Part shown: positions 1 through 8,690 of the stretch, piece by piece
How positions within the stretch are numbered: the stretch's first letter is position 1
Layout of the letters: each line of letters starts with the position of its first letter
Assembly: GCA_900554685.1 (NCBI GenBank)
Contig: USIG01000008.1
Location: 1 to 28,229, forward strand
Length of the DNA: 28,229 nucleotides
Direction: 5' to 3'
Source of the DNA: an uncultured Cryptobacterium sp.
Lineage (GTDB): Bacteria > Actinomycetota > Coriobacteriia > Coriobacteriales > Eggerthellaceae
Position numbers and translations under genes: made by a program
The notes under the pieces: model-generated
What the model was told of the DNA's origin: nothing
Database searches by the model: none
What the model saw: the letters and a program-made list of their open reading frames with translations, nothing else

Positions 1-51
1 CCGCAACCCACTGATTACAAATCAGTTGCGCTACCGTTGCGCCATGCCGGC
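1..51 (-). tRNA. tRNA-Thr (anticodon UGU), 3' part cut by the window edge
   Basis: Read on the minus strand from 51 the sequence gives a 7-nt acceptor strand (GCCGGCA), T8-G9, a GCGC/GCGC D-stem around AACGGTA, and an anticodon stem ACTGA/TCAGT closing the loop TTTGTAA, so the anticodon is TGT and the tRNA carries threonine. The variable region follows and the T-arm and 3' acceptor strand lie outside the window. The cloverleaf geometry fits exactly as far as it can be seen. Confidence 0.93.
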
Positions 52-64
52 AAAAGCGTTACCC

Positions 65-95
65 ATTATGCCATAAGTCTTTTAAAAATGCGAAA
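65..95 (-). promoter_or_regulatory. possible promoter of the tRNA-Thr gene
   Basis: On the minus strand CATAAT (65-70) lies 13 nt before the mature tRNA 5' end and matches five of six bases of a sigma-70-type -10 box. The only -35 candidate, TTTCGC (90-95), is poor and 19 bp away. The placement is sensible but the call is weak. Confidence 0.3.
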
Positions 96-194
96 CTTTT
101 TCTTTGATATCTTTCTTTAAGCAAAGCCCACGTCCACCAGCCAAACCCGTCTGCTTTCTGTCTGCAACCCAAAAGTATCGCAAGCCCTCAAGCA

Positions 195-325
195 TTGCAG
201 TACGCGGGTATCACATCCCCGCGGAACAGCCCACAGGTATCGCAGCCTACGGATATCGCACCCCCGCTGGCATTACAGCCCACGGGTATTGCACCCCGAG
301 GGCATTGCATCCCGCGGGTATTCCC
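195..325. repeat. degenerate ~16-bp tandem repeat in the gap between the tRNA and the radical SAM gene
   Basis: Between 195 and 325 the element GG(T/C)AT(C/T)(G/A)CA recurs about every 15-18 bp, separated by C-rich tracts such as GCCCACG or CCCCGAG. At least six copies can be lined up (around 209, 237, 251, 268, 284 and 300). The copies run up to the stop codon of the minus-strand radical SAM gene at 326. I see no convincing gene in 52-325; open frames across it exist only because the repeat lacks stops. Confidence 0.7.
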
Positions 326-1291
326 TTAAGAAAAAGCAACACCCGTTCCGTCAAAGACCGGAATAAAGCTCTCGGTAGCGGCGCCACCTTCTTGCCAGAA
401 ATAATCTTCAATCCCCAAGTAATCGGCATAGTCGAGTACCGTTTCATATTCCTCGTCGCTCACTTTGCCCGCAAGCCCATATTGAGCAAGTTCTGAACGT
501 AGAGGCGTATATTGATTCATGATACTCAGCCGAACCCGCTTGCCATAACGATCATGAATCGTTTTGAGAACGCGAAGGGACTCTTCCACGTGTCCTGGCA
601 AAACCAAATGCCGAACAATAACCCCTTTTTGGAGAAGCCCCTCTTCGTTTTCTTCCCACGAGTCAATCTGGGAAACCATCTCATCAAGAGCGGCAAGGGC
701 AAGAGCGGGATACTGCCTGGCATGCGAAAGCTTTTGGGCAATATCGCAAGAGACGTATTTAAAATCTGCCAGATAAATATCGATTAATCCTCGAAGCTGC
801 TGAAGGCTCTCAACCGAATCGAAGCTTGAGGTGTTGTACATCACAGGGATTCTTAATTTTGTCGTCTCGTCATGGTCCGCAGACTTGTGCTGATCTGAAC
901 CTCCTCGCAATTGGCGAAGAGCCTCTGCGATAGTAGGCACATAATGCGAAGGGGTTACTAAATTGATATTTGCTGCATGCTCTTCATTTTGCAGCCTGAG
1001 AAGCGTTTGTTTGAACTGCGCAAAACTAACCTCGACACCCGCTCCCGCTACCAAATCTTCATTTTGGCAATACACGCATCCCAGCGGACAGAACGAGAAA
1101 AACACCGCGCCGCTTCCCTGTTCTCCTACCAAACAAGGTTCTTCCCACCAGTGAAGCGCCGCGCGTCCGATTCGAAGTGTTGCAGGTGCCCGACAAACGC
1201 CCAATTCACCTGCAGTACGATCAACCCCGCAGGCACGAGGACATACCCTGCAAGCTTTGTAGGGGGCAGTGTACGTTTCGGCATTATCCAT
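326..1291 (-). CDS. PflX-type radical SAM protein (COG1313)
   Basis: This 321-residue protein belongs to the uncharacterised radical SAM group named after PflX, related to pyruvate formate-lyase activating enzymes. The CxxxCxxC cluster motif is at Cys68, Cys72 and Cys75 and would hold the [4Fe-4S] cluster that cleaves S-adenosylmethionine. A second Cys-rich block near the N-terminus (Cys14, 17, 21 and 33) is typical of this group and precedes the barrel. No pyruvate formate-lyase gene is nearby, so the substrate is unknown. The ATG at 1291 is preceded by AGAGGA about 9 nt upstream. The gene is followed by a degenerate repeat tract and appears to be the last of the minus-strand run. Assignment to the group is firm; the role is not. 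Confidence 0.88.
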   Translation of the reverse strand: MDNAETYTAPYKACRVCPRACGVDRTAGELGVCRAPATLRIGRAALHWWEEPCLVGEQGSGAVFFSFCPLGCVYCQNEDLVAGAGVEVSFAQFKQTLLRLQNEEHAANINLVTPSHYVPTIAEALRQLRGGSDQHKSADHDETTKLRIPVMYNTSSFDSVESLQQLRGLIDIYLADFKYVSCDIAQKLSHARQYPALALAALDEMVSQIDSWEENEEGLLQKGVIVRHLVLPGHVEESLRVLKTIHDRYGKRVRLSIMNQYTPLRSELAQYGLAGKVSDEEYETVLDYADYLGIEDYFWQEGGAATESFIPVFDGTGVAFS

Positions 1292-1456
1292 TACTTTGAT
1301 TCCTCTTAGGCGCTTACAACAGCTCCAATATAGTTCGGCGTGACATAAGTTTGACCTCTAGAAGCTCTTCATTTTCCCGAAAGCTTCTCGTCTTCTTTGG
1401 CTTTTATTCCAAGGTGTAAGCAAGTGAACACTTTAAACACTGAGCGCTCAGTTCGT

Positions 1457-2470
1457 TTAATTTGAAGAAAAACTTATATAGCCAGAACCTGCCTGAGAGT
1501 CATGGTGGTGGTGATGGCCGCAATTGCACTCGTCATCATCGTCACACGTGCATTCATGATCTTCCCCATCATGATCATGATCGTAAGCTCCTTCTGCGCG
1601 AGACCAATCAAGACCATACTTCTTGCTTGTTTCTTCATCGGCAAATACCAACTTCAACGCAGCAGGGCTGTAGGTAACACCGCCAACCAGAGCAAGCAGC
1701 TCCATTAAACGAAAGCCCGATTCAGCCTGAGGAAGAATAACATCGCCATCATCCACACACGCTAGAGCCGCCGCTACTTCTCCCATCAGATGCTCGATCG
1801 TAAATGAGGTTCCCTCAAACTCGTTTTCGTCCATTGCTTGCACAAAAGCTTCCTGAGCAGGGCTGAGCATCCTAAGAGACAGCGCAACATCCAGAAAGTC
1901 TTCTTGATCAACCTGCGCTTCTTGCATCTGCGAAGACTGCAAAGAGGCGTATGCCTCCACAAGACCAACCAACGTTGCGCAGGAGGTAAGCGTAAAGGCT
2001 GCTTTTGTTGCCTGGCCACAGCCAGCCTTGCCCATCCACATAACCTTAGCCGCCAAGGCACGAAGCATTGGCTCTGCACGCTTGAATACCTCTTCAGAGC
2101 CACCGGCAACTATCGAGAGGTTGTTTGCTTCAGAAAAGGCATATTCAAGCACCACATTTTGCACCACCAGGGGCGCATCTAATACATGCTTTTCACTTAC
2201 CGATCCCATCGCGCAAAGCTCTTGTGCAAAAGAAACGGTAGAGGGACTTAAGTCAACAAGAATGACATCCTTTTTGGTTGACTGCAAAAGACCCTTGCTG
2301 TCGTAATAGAGATCTTCCAAGGCAGATTCACTTACACAATACGTAAAAACCACGTCTGCTTCAGGTATATCGCACAAGGCAAATCCCGCAGCCTTCAACG
2401 ATGTCTCCAAACAGGAGCAAACATAAGAATCTCCTGCAAAACTAAACGTTTTAACCTCTTGCGAAGCCAT
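1457..2470 (-). CDS. beta-hydroxyacid dehydrogenase-like protein with a Cys/His/Asp-rich C-terminal tail
   Basis: The 337-residue product resembles the 3-hydroxyisobutyrate / 6-phosphogluconate dehydrogenase family: an N-terminal Rossmann-like part, then an all-helical C-terminal domain opening with GCGQATK, whose lysine matches the family's catalytic Lys. Two things are off. The N-terminal nucleotide loop (FAGDSYVCSC) lacks the usual GLGxMG pattern, and the Asn normally four or five residues after the catalytic Lys is missing. The last ~42 residues form a tail with repeated His-Asp pairs, Cys-x-Cys pairs, four consecutive Asp and five consecutive His, a likely metal-binding appendix. The start was set at ATG 2470, which has AAAGG 10 nt upstream; a TTG at 2497 would add nine residues. 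Function is unassigned; it could be a metallochaperone-like or regulatory relative rather than a working dehydrogenase. Confidence 0.8.
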   Translation of the reverse strand: MASQEVKTFSFAGDSYVCSCLETSLKAAGFALCDIPEADVVFTYCVSESALEDLYYDSKGLLQSTKKDVILVDLSPSTVSFAQELCAMGSVSEKHVLDAPLVVQNVVLEYAFSEANNLSIVAGGSEEVFKRAEPMLRALAAKVMWMGKAGCGQATKAAFTLTSCATLVGLVEAYASLQSSQMQEAQVDQEDFLDVALSLRMLSPAQEAFVQAMDENEFEGTSFTIEHLMGEVAAALACVDDGDVILPQAESGFRLMELLALVGGVTYSPAALKLVFADEETSKKYGLDWSRAEGAYDHDHDGEDHECTCDDDDECNCGHHHHHDSQAGSGYISFSSN

Positions 2471-2590
2471 ATATACTCTGCCTTTCTTGCCTTTCAATTG
2501 CTCTTTTTCTAGCCAACGCGTTTGTTTTCCACAAACCTCTTGAAAGCAACACCGATAAAACTCGCGTAAACTTTTTTCTCGCCGATAGGT

Positions 2591-3526
2591 TTACTTTCCG
2601 CGAACCTTACTTGCGATACGATCGGCAACCGATAAGTCTTTACGCTTGTCAGGGCCCCAAAATACTACCGCCAGCATTCCTGGACCTACGTGGCTACCAA
2701 TAACAGGTCCGATACTTGAGGGCAAAACCAACAACGATTCATCTTCCTTGTTAAGAAGAGATATCAGACGCTCGGCATCTTTAGGACAGTCAGCATCCCC
2801 TACAACAACATTTTGTCCAGGACTTTCATCCGCACGGCGTTTCTTCCAGTAGTCCACTAACGACTTAACGCCCTTTTTACGACCACGAGCAACGCCCGTT
2901 AAGGCAAGCTTGCCTTCCATATCAATTCCCAAAAGCGGCTTCACATCAAGTTTTGAACCCGCAAACGCAACCGAAGAAGGAATACGTCCGCCACGACGCA
3001 GTGCTTCAAGATCATCCACCATAAACTGGGCATCAACAAAATAGCGCGCTTCTTCAGCCCAGGTAACCATTTCCTTGGCACTGAGACCCTTTTCACGCTG
3101 ATTGAGCGCTTCAAAAACCAACAGTGCTTCTGCCACCGAAGCAAGCTTGGTATCCACCAAATACAATTCGAAATCGGGATTTTCAGACTTTACCTGTTCA
3201 AGAAGTATCGCTGCCGTATCAAACGTACCCGAAAGCCCGCTTGAAAAGCTTAAGTACACCGTTGGAATCCCCTGATCAATTGCCCATTGATAAGCTTCCT
3301 GAAGTGCTTGCATGGGAACTTGCGCCGTATGGGGCTCGCTTCCGTTTCTCATACCTTCATAAAAATCATGAGCAGTGTTGCTTTGATACAAATCGTCTAG
3401 GTGCTCACCATCGTCATCAAAGTAGGGGAAGTTAACAAGATACACGCCTTCTCTATCCACCACGTCATGAGGCAAGTCACAGCAGGAATCGATAATAAGG
3501 TTACATTTGATTGCCACTGTTTCCAT
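2591..3526 (-). CDS. DegV family fatty-acid-binding protein (copy 1)
   Basis: This 311-residue protein has the DegV layout: an N-terminal IIDSCCDLP strand-turn, the SSGLSGTFDTA ligand-pocket motif near residues 94-104, an RRGGRIP loop in the middle, and a C-terminal IGPVIGSHVGPGM segment. Known family members bind a fatty acid between two domains and serve as FakB carrier subunits for fatty acid kinase FakA, feeding exogenous fatty acids into phospholipid synthesis. No fakA is visible here. The ATG at 3526 has GAAGGG directly against it, which is too close for a ribosome binding site; GTG at 3517 would be spaced normally and gives the typical short DegV N-terminus, so the true start may be nine bases in. 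It lies 13 bp after a second degV gene, so the two are probably cotranscribed. Confidence 0.92.
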   Translation of the reverse strand: METVAIKCNLIIDSCCDLPHDVVDREGVYLVNFPYFDDDGEHLDDLYQSNTAHDFYEGMRNGSEPHTAQVPMQALQEAYQWAIDQGIPTVYLSFSSGLSGTFDTAAILLEQVKSENPDFELYLVDTKLASVAEALLVFEALNQREKGLSAKEMVTWAEEARYFVDAQFMVDDLEALRRGGRIPSSVAFAGSKLDVKPLLGIDMEGKLALTGVARGRKKGVKSLVDYWKKRRADESPGQNVVVGDADCPKDAERLISLLNKEDESLLVLPSSIGPVIGSHVGPGMLAVVFWGPDKRKDLSVADRIASKVRGK

Positions 3527-3539
3527 CCCTTCTCTTCAC

Positions 3540-4445
3540 TTAGCTAAAAACCGCTAACGACGAAACATCTTTGGTAATTTTTCCTTCAAGGGGTGCATTG
3601 CATTCATACGCAATTCCCATCGCAGGCCCTACATGAAGTCCCACCACAGGGCTGACCGGATGAACTTCAACCGCATGACCGAGCAGAGGTTCAATTACCT
3701 CGCGCGCCCACGTAAGCGCCGGTGCCTTTTCACCAATATAATGCACCACCAAGTTTTTAAGGCCACCACTTGCCTTTCGATCTTCTTCTAAGATCGAAAT
3801 TATTTTCGCAAGAGCCTTTTTCTGAGTACGAACCTTAGCCATTGCCTGAGGAATGCCATCAACAACCGTCAAAACCGGCGATAGCTTAATAAGGTTTCCC
3901 AACAAAGCAGCCGCACCACCAATACGTCCGCCCTTTTGCAAAAAGGTAAGGCTTTCGGGCGTAAAAAGAAAACGCGTGCTTTTAATGGATTCCAACACAT
4001 CGCAGGCCGCTTCGCGAAGCGTTTTTCCTTCCTTGACTGAACGAATACCCGCCAGTACAGGAAACGCTTCATCGTATCCGCAGGAAGAAGAATCAATCAT
4101 GCAGTAGGAAAAATCAATGTTACGTGATTCAACTGCGCGTGCTGCACGAAGAACCCCCTCAAACGCTCCTGATAGTTTGGAAGAAATCCAAATACCTAAA
4201 ACCTCGTCGCCCGCTTTTGCAATCGATTCAAACAACGATTCCAGCTTTGCCTGTGAAGGCTGACTTGAGGTGGGAGGATTGTCTGCCATTTCATGAATGC
4301 GCTCATAAAACGCATCGACATCCATATCTGAATCCGCGTATTCTTCCCCCTCAACGTTGAGGTAGAGCGAAACTACCTCAACATTTTCTTTTTGCGCGAT
4401 CTCTGAAGGCAAAGACGCTACCGAGTCGGTCACAATTCTGATCAT
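3540..4445 (-). CDS. DegV family fatty-acid-binding protein (copy 2)
   Basis: This 301-residue DegV paralogue begins MIRIVTDSVASLP, carries ISSKLSGAFEG as the ligand-binding loop, LQKGGRIGGAAA in the middle and VVGLHVGPAMG near the end, all hallmarks of the two-domain fold. By analogy with FakB proteins it would deliver fatty acids to a kinase. It differs enough from its neighbour that the pair may have different acyl-chain preferences, as reported for FakB1 and FakB2 in other Gram-positives. GGAAAGG lies about 10 nt before the ATG. It starts 56 bp after pncB and probably belongs to the tail of the mdh-to-pncB block. Confidence 0.92.
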   Translation of the reverse strand: MIRIVTDSVASLPSEIAQKENVEVVSLYLNVEGEEYADSDMDVDAFYERIHEMADNPPTSSQPSQAKLESLFESIAKAGDEVLGIWISSKLSGAFEGVLRAARAVESRNIDFSYCMIDSSSCGYDEAFPVLAGIRSVKEGKTLREAACDVLESIKSTRFLFTPESLTFLQKGGRIGGAAALLGNLIKLSPVLTVVDGIPQAMAKVRTQKKALAKIISILEEDRKASGGLKNLVVHYIGEKAPALTWAREVIEPLLGHAVEVHPVSPVVGLHVGPAMGIAYECNAPLEGKITKDVSSLAVFS

Positions 4446-4501
4446 CTACGGTGCCTTTCCGATGGCCCAACAAAAGCTTGGGCTACTCTCAAGTCGTTTG
4501 T

Positions 4502-5956
4502 CTACAGAAGCCCCAGTAAGCGCGAAGCTAGTTCGTGACGACGGTAGAACAGTGCATATTCCAAACCTACAGGGTATGAATGTGGGTTGACGATTCGTGT
4601 TTGGCTTTCATCAAGCAACTCTAACTGTTCGCGACAATAATCACGCGCAATCAAAGCATCGCGATATTCTTGTTTCAACACCACTTTGCCCCCACGGGCA
4701 AGAGGCTCGAGCAAAGTAATGTAGTGCTTATTGGACAAATCTTTCTGGCGAAGCTCATCAGCAGGATCAACAATGCGTTCTCGATCAATGCCGTAATTAA
4801 CGTCATAAACCATATCGCCAGCAAGCTTGCCTGACTCATGGAAGTAACGACGAATATTTAAAACGCCTGGCACGGTTTGCTTGGAGGACTGACCGGTTAC
4901 CTTCATGATAGGTTTCCATTCGCCTTCGTTTCCTTGGCGCTTTGCTGCAAGCTTGTAGACACCGCCTAAAGCTGGTTGATCATACGCAGTTACCATCTTG
5001 GTGCCTACACCCCATGAAGCAACCTGCGCACCAGAATCCAAAATGGACTTGATCGTAAATTCGTCCAGATCGTTTGAGAGAACAACGCCAGTATCACTAA
5101 GGCCTGCTTCATCAAGCATCTTACGAGCCAACTTCGCATGCCATGCCAAGTCGCCCGAATCGATACGAACACCTGTTAAGTGCTCGCCGCGCTCCTTCAT
5201 TTCAAGACCAACCGTAATGGCATTTTTAAGGCCTTGCTCCACGTCGTAGGTATCCACCAACAACACACAGTTGGTAGGAAATTCGCGTGCATAAGCGCGG
5301 AAAGCTTCCAATTCATTATCGAAGGCCATAACCCAAGCATGAGCATGAGTTCCTGATACAGGAAGCCCAAACATACGACCCGCTAAAACGTTAGAAGTAG
5401 AAGCACAGCCGCCCACAATACAAGCACGCGAAGCACGAAGGCCACCCGACTCGCCCTGTGCACGACGAAGGCCAAATTCTGCTACCGGCGTTTTTGCAAC
5501 ATGACAGATTCGTGCCGCTTTAGTAGCAGCTAGCGTTTCAAAATTCACACAATTAAGCAGCTGGGTTTCTAAAAGCTGGCACTGCAGAACAGGACCAATA
5601 ACACGCACAAAAGGATCGTTTGGAAAAACAACCGTACCCTCGCGCACCGCATCAATATCAACGTTTAATTCCAAGGTACGCAAGTACTCAAGAAAATCAG
5701 GATTGAACAACTTGCCGCCACCGGGAGCATCCAAGGAAGCAAGGTAGGCAATGTTTTCATCGGTTATTTTGAAGTTTTCAATAACTTCAGCAATGTGATC
5801 CATGCCGCTTGCAACCGCAAATCCCCCATTGAATGGAGGATCACGGAAAAAGATGTGGAAGCACCCCTGCTCTTCCACTTTGCCGCATGCCCAATAACCC
5901 TGAGCCATAGTCAGCTGATATAAATCAGTTAAAAGCGCATAGTCTTTATTTTGCAT
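4502..5956 (-). CDS. pncB: nicotinate phosphoribosyltransferase
   Basis: PncB joins nicotinate and phosphoribosyl pyrophosphate to nicotinate mononucleotide, using ATP, and so feeds the Preiss-Handler route to NAD. The 484-residue protein has the family's DLYQLTMAQGYW opening, FRDPPFNGGFAVA, the SGTHAHAWVMAF segment (which carries the catalytic-region His) and the VRIDSGDLAWHAK phosphoribosyl-binding region. Length is normal. Its ATG overlaps the end of ricT by 11 bp, with AGGAGGGG about 9 nt upstream inside ricT, so translation may be coupled. Supplying NAD makes sense beside malate dehydrogenase in an anaerobe, though the link is only contextual. Confidence 0.96.
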   Translation of the reverse strand: MQNKDYALLTDLYQLTMAQGYWACGKVEEQGCFHIFFRDPPFNGGFAVASGMDHIAEVIENFKITDENIAYLASLDAPGGGKLFNPDFLEYLRTLELNVDIDAVREGTVVFPNDPFVRVIGPVLQCQLLETQLLNCVNFETLAATKAARICHVAKTPVAEFGLRRAQGESGGLRASRACIVGGCASTSNVLAGRMFGLPVSGTHAHAWVMAFDNELEAFRAYAREFPTNCVLLVDTYDVEQGLKNAITVGLEMKERGEHLTGVRIDSGDLAWHAKLARKMLDEAGLSDTGVVLSNDLDEFTIKSILDSGAQVASWGVGTKMVTAYDQPALGGVYKLAAKRQGNEGEWKPIMKVTGQSSKQTVPGVLNIRRYFHESGKLAGDMVYDVNYGIDRERIVDPADELRQKDLSNKHYITLLEPLARGGKVVLKQEYRDALIARDYCREQLELLDESQTRIVNPHSYPVGLEYALFYRRHELASRLLGLL

Positions 5957-7577
5957 TGTTTACATCCCCTCCTGCTTTACGCTGGCGACGACGAGGCCTG
6001 CGATGAGAACCCGCCTGCTTTACCTCGCCAGACGCCGCTTGACTTTGCTGCGCTGAATGATCTGCATGACGCTCTGATTGATGTGATTTTATCGGTGCAT
6101 TACGCACCCCTGAAGATTTTTGCCCCGGACGCTTGCGTGAAGGGCGATCGCTGCGATTAGAGCGCAGTGATTGATTGCCGCGATCGTTTCTGCCCCTCTT
6201 CTCGCTGCGAGTTGTGCGCTCTGCTTGCAAAGCGTGATCCCCACGGTTGTTATGATCGTTATTGCGCTCAGTACTGCGTTCACGCTTTTCACGATTTGAA
6301 CGATTTGTTTGGCTATCTTGCGACTGCTCTAAACGGCGAGAAGAACTATGACGCTGCCTGCGCTCGCGCTGATTCTCGCGTCGTTTTTCACGTTGATCAC
6401 GGCGGGAGTTCTTCTCTGTACGCGCATCGTCTCGATCACGTTTATGGGTGGTGCTGCCTTGTTGCTCTTTTTTGCCAGCAGCATCCCCGCGATTGTTTTC
6501 CTTTACCTGCACAACCCCATCAGCCGATACCTCAACACTGCGACGACGACGTGGCTTGCGATGCTTATCTTCTTTAGAGGTTTTAGAGCCTCCTTCACCT
6601 CGAGGTTGTTTTACCAGGCGAGCTTTAGGCTCTGCAAGCTTGTCTTCGTGGGTAAAGGATGAAACTTCCAAATTCGACGACGAGGAAGAAAGCTCAAGCA
6701 TGGTAAAGGGATCCGTTGAGGCATAGCGGTCAAACACTTCTTTGCTAATACGGCTTGGACGCTTTCCTTCGCCTGCAACCTCCATTTCCTCAAGAGGAAC
6801 TTTGAATGTTTTGCCATCCTCTAACTGGAGCGTAACACGCTCAAGGGGCACATTGATTTCAGTTACCTTTGCAAATCCTTCAGGGATTTCAATTTTCGCA
6901 CCCATCTTAGGAGCACGTGCATTCACTTCTTTGTAAGCTTCGTATTCATAGCGCAAGCAGCACATTAACCTGCCACAGCAACCAGAAATTTTCTGCGGAT
7001 TGAGCGAAAGATTCTGTTCTTTTGCCATACGAATAGAAACCGGCGAAAATTCGCCACCCATACGAGCACAACAGAGCTCTTGCCCGCAGTGACCTAAGCC
7101 ACCAATCATGCGAGCGCCATCACGAACTCCAATTTGGCGCATATCTACTCGTACATGAAATACGCTGGCAAGCTTGCGCACTAAGTCACGAAAATCAACA
7201 CGCTCTTCTGACTCAAAATAAAAAACTGCCTTATCGCCATCAAACAAGAATTCAACCATCACGGGCCTCATTTGATCGCTTGCCTCAGCAGCTAATTCCT
7301 TAAAGGTAGAAAGTGCGTCTTCGCCTTTTTGGCGCAGCTCTTCTGCTCGCTCGATATCAGCCTCATCCGCAATGCGCAAAACAGGCTTTAAGGGCGATTT
7401 CAACTGGGCGATCATTTCGTCGCTTACTTCCATGATGTCTGCCGTAGCAACACCAAATTCCGAACCGCGTTCGGTGCTCACAATTACTCGATCGCCCGCA
7501 CATACGTTATATTCAGCTGGATCAAACCAGAGCACTCTGGTTCCAGCCTGGAGTTTAATGGGGGTTACCCGAACCAT
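5946..7577 (-). CDS. ricT: PSP1 / RicT (YaaT) family protein with a ~270-residue basic disordered tail
   Basis: Residues 1 to about 268 form a PSP1 (RicT) protein. Seven cysteines occur in two clusters (Cys164, 169, 170 and Cys200, 201, 206, 207), matching the conserved Cys of RicT, which in Bacillus works with RicA and RicF in an iron-sulfur complex affecting RNase Y cleavage of mRNAs. From about residue 270 to 543 the chain is low complexity: Arg, Lys, Ser, Asn, Gln, Asp and Glu with almost no hydrophobic residues, rich in RS, RE and SNR steps, likely disordered and RNA-binding. The start overlaps holB by 23 bp and has AGAGAGG 7 nt upstream. The holB-ricT neighbourhood is also conserved in Firmicutes (holB-yaaT). 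The tail roughly doubles the usual length. Confidence 0.92.
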   Translation of the reverse strand: MVRVTPIKLQAGTRVLWFDPAEYNVCAGDRVIVSTERGSEFGVATADIMEVSDEMIAQLKSPLKPVLRIADEADIERAEELRQKGEDALSTFKELAAEASDQMRPVMVEFLFDGDKAVFYFESEERVDFRDLVRKLASVFHVRVDMRQIGVRDGARMIGGLGHCGQELCCARMGGEFSPVSIRMAKEQNLSLNPQKISGCCGRLMCCLRYEYEAYKEVNARAPKMGAKIEIPEGFAKVTEINVPLERVTLQLEDGKTFKVPLEEMEVAGEGKRPSRISKEVFDRYASTDPFTMLELSSSSSNLEVSSFTHEDKLAEPKARLVKQPRGEGGSKTSKEDKHRKPRRRRSVEVSADGVVQVKENNRGDAAGKKEQQGSTTHKRDRDDARTEKNSRRDQREKRRENQRERRQRHSSSRRLEQSQDSQTNRSNREKRERSTERNNDHNNRGDHALQAERTTRSEKRGRNDRGNQSLRSNRSDRPSRKRPGQKSSGVRNAPIKSHQSERHADHSAQQSQAASGEVKQAGSHRRPRRRQRKAGGDVNNAK

Positions 7578-8685
7578 TCAAAACCTCTCTTATCGAAAAA
7601 AGAAGTACATCTAAACATGTCTCTGGAGAAACATTATAACTAAGCGTTTCATCAGTCTTATACGCTTCACGTAATGCGCTCATGATACCCGCTGGCGTTA
7701 CATTTTGAGCGGCACGTTGTAGTACTTCTCGTTGATCTATATTTACTATCAGCTCAGGTGTTCCTGAGGAAATCATTAAAACATCACGTAACCACGAACG
7801 AATAATAGAAGTGGTTTGATTAAGTGATTCGCGCGTCGCCATACTTAAGGCACGTTTATGGCGAAGCTCGATTTGCTTTAAGGCTGTTTTTGTTAAGAAA
7901 TCAGCCGATTCCGCCAGCTCTTCTGATTGCTGAGTTCGCACATTGTCCAAGGGAGCCTTCGCACGCTCAATTAACTCAGCAGCATATTCCAAAACATCTC
8001 GTTCATCACTGAGTGCTAAATTAGCTAACACCTCCATGATACGTGCACGAAATTCCGATCTTTCGGCACTTTTAGCAAAGCTCATAGCACGCGTAATAGA
8101 ACCATTACATGCCTCAATGGCAATGCGAGCCTGCTCGGGTGTTACCCCTGTTTTTTGCGAAAGAATACCTGCTGCCTCGCGAGCAGGAATATGACGAAAC
8201 GGCACCACCTGGCAACGGGAAACAATCGTGGGCAACACCGCTTCTCGCGTTCGTCCTAACAGGATAAACGTGACGCCTTCAACAGGTTCCTCAAGCGTTT
8301 TTAAAAACGCATTCGCGGCACTAACCCCAAGCAAATCAACACGATCAAGAATATATACCTTGCCCCTTGCCCGAATTGGCGCAAGAGACACACTTGAAAC
8401 TATTTCGCGAATTTGCTCGACAAGATAACCTTGTGCACCTTCAGGCGCATAGAAATGAACATCGGGATGTTTTCTGCGCTCAATTCGACGACAGTCATCG
8501 CAGGTGCGACAGCCGTGATCTTTGCACAAAATCGCCTGAGCAAAGGCATAGGCCGCCGTCGTTTTATTGGAACCAGCCGGGCCGGTAAAAAGGTAGGCGT
8601 GGCTTACACGACCCGAAGCAATAGAGGCGCGAAAGAACTCTCGTGCCCTCGGTTGCCCAAATATGGCGTCAAAAACATCACTCAC
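7555..8685 (-). CDS. holB: DNA polymerase III delta' subunit (clamp loader)
   Basis: HolB is the delta' subunit of the clamp loader that places the sliding clamp on primed DNA. The 376-residue protein begins FDAIFGQPRAREFF, has a P-loop GPAGSNKT at 35-42, a four-Cys zinc module (Cys54, 59, 62 and 65), the LLGVSAANAFLKTLEEP helix and the SRC sensor 1 motif after LPTIV. Delta' subunits often lack a working ATPase site, but here the Walker A is intact, so it may still bind ATP. Translation begins at GTG 8685, five bases after the tmk stop codon, with only a weak GGGTGA upstream, which suggests coupling to tmk. The C-terminal collar domain is divergent, as usual. Confidence 0.95.
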   Translation of the reverse strand: MSDVFDAIFGQPRAREFFRASIASGRVSHAYLFTGPAGSNKTTAAYAFAQAILCKDHGCRTCDDCRRIERRKHPDVHFYAPEGAQGYLVEQIREIVSSVSLAPIRARGKVYILDRVDLLGVSAANAFLKTLEEPVEGVTFILLGRTREAVLPTIVSRCQVVPFRHIPAREAAGILSQKTGVTPEQARIAIEACNGSITRAMSFAKSAERSEFRARIMEVLANLALSDERDVLEYAAELIERAKAPLDNVRTQQSEELAESADFLTKTALKQIELRHKRALSMATRESLNQTTSIIRSWLRDVLMISSGTPELIVNIDQREVLQRAAQNVTPAGIMSALREAYKTDETLSYNVSPETCLDVLLFSIREVLNGSGNPH

Positions 8686-8690
8686 AATAC

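Noticed and set aside
104..496. Plus-strand 130-residue frame near the left edge
   Set aside because: It is kept open by the degenerate repeat, has no ribosome binding site and overlaps the 3' end of the radical SAM gene.
1360..1388. AGAAGCT/AGCTTCT hairpin as a terminator
   Set aside because: No T-run on the side needed, and its position between minus-strand genes does not demand one; may be chance.
1502..1708. Plus-strand frame that looks like a membrane protein
   Set aside because: The hydrophobic run is the antisense of the Asp/His codon repeats in the tail of the minus-strand gene.
6167..6726. Plus-strand frames opposite the RicT tail
   Set aside because: Shadows of the Arg/Ser-rich low-complexity tail in other frames.
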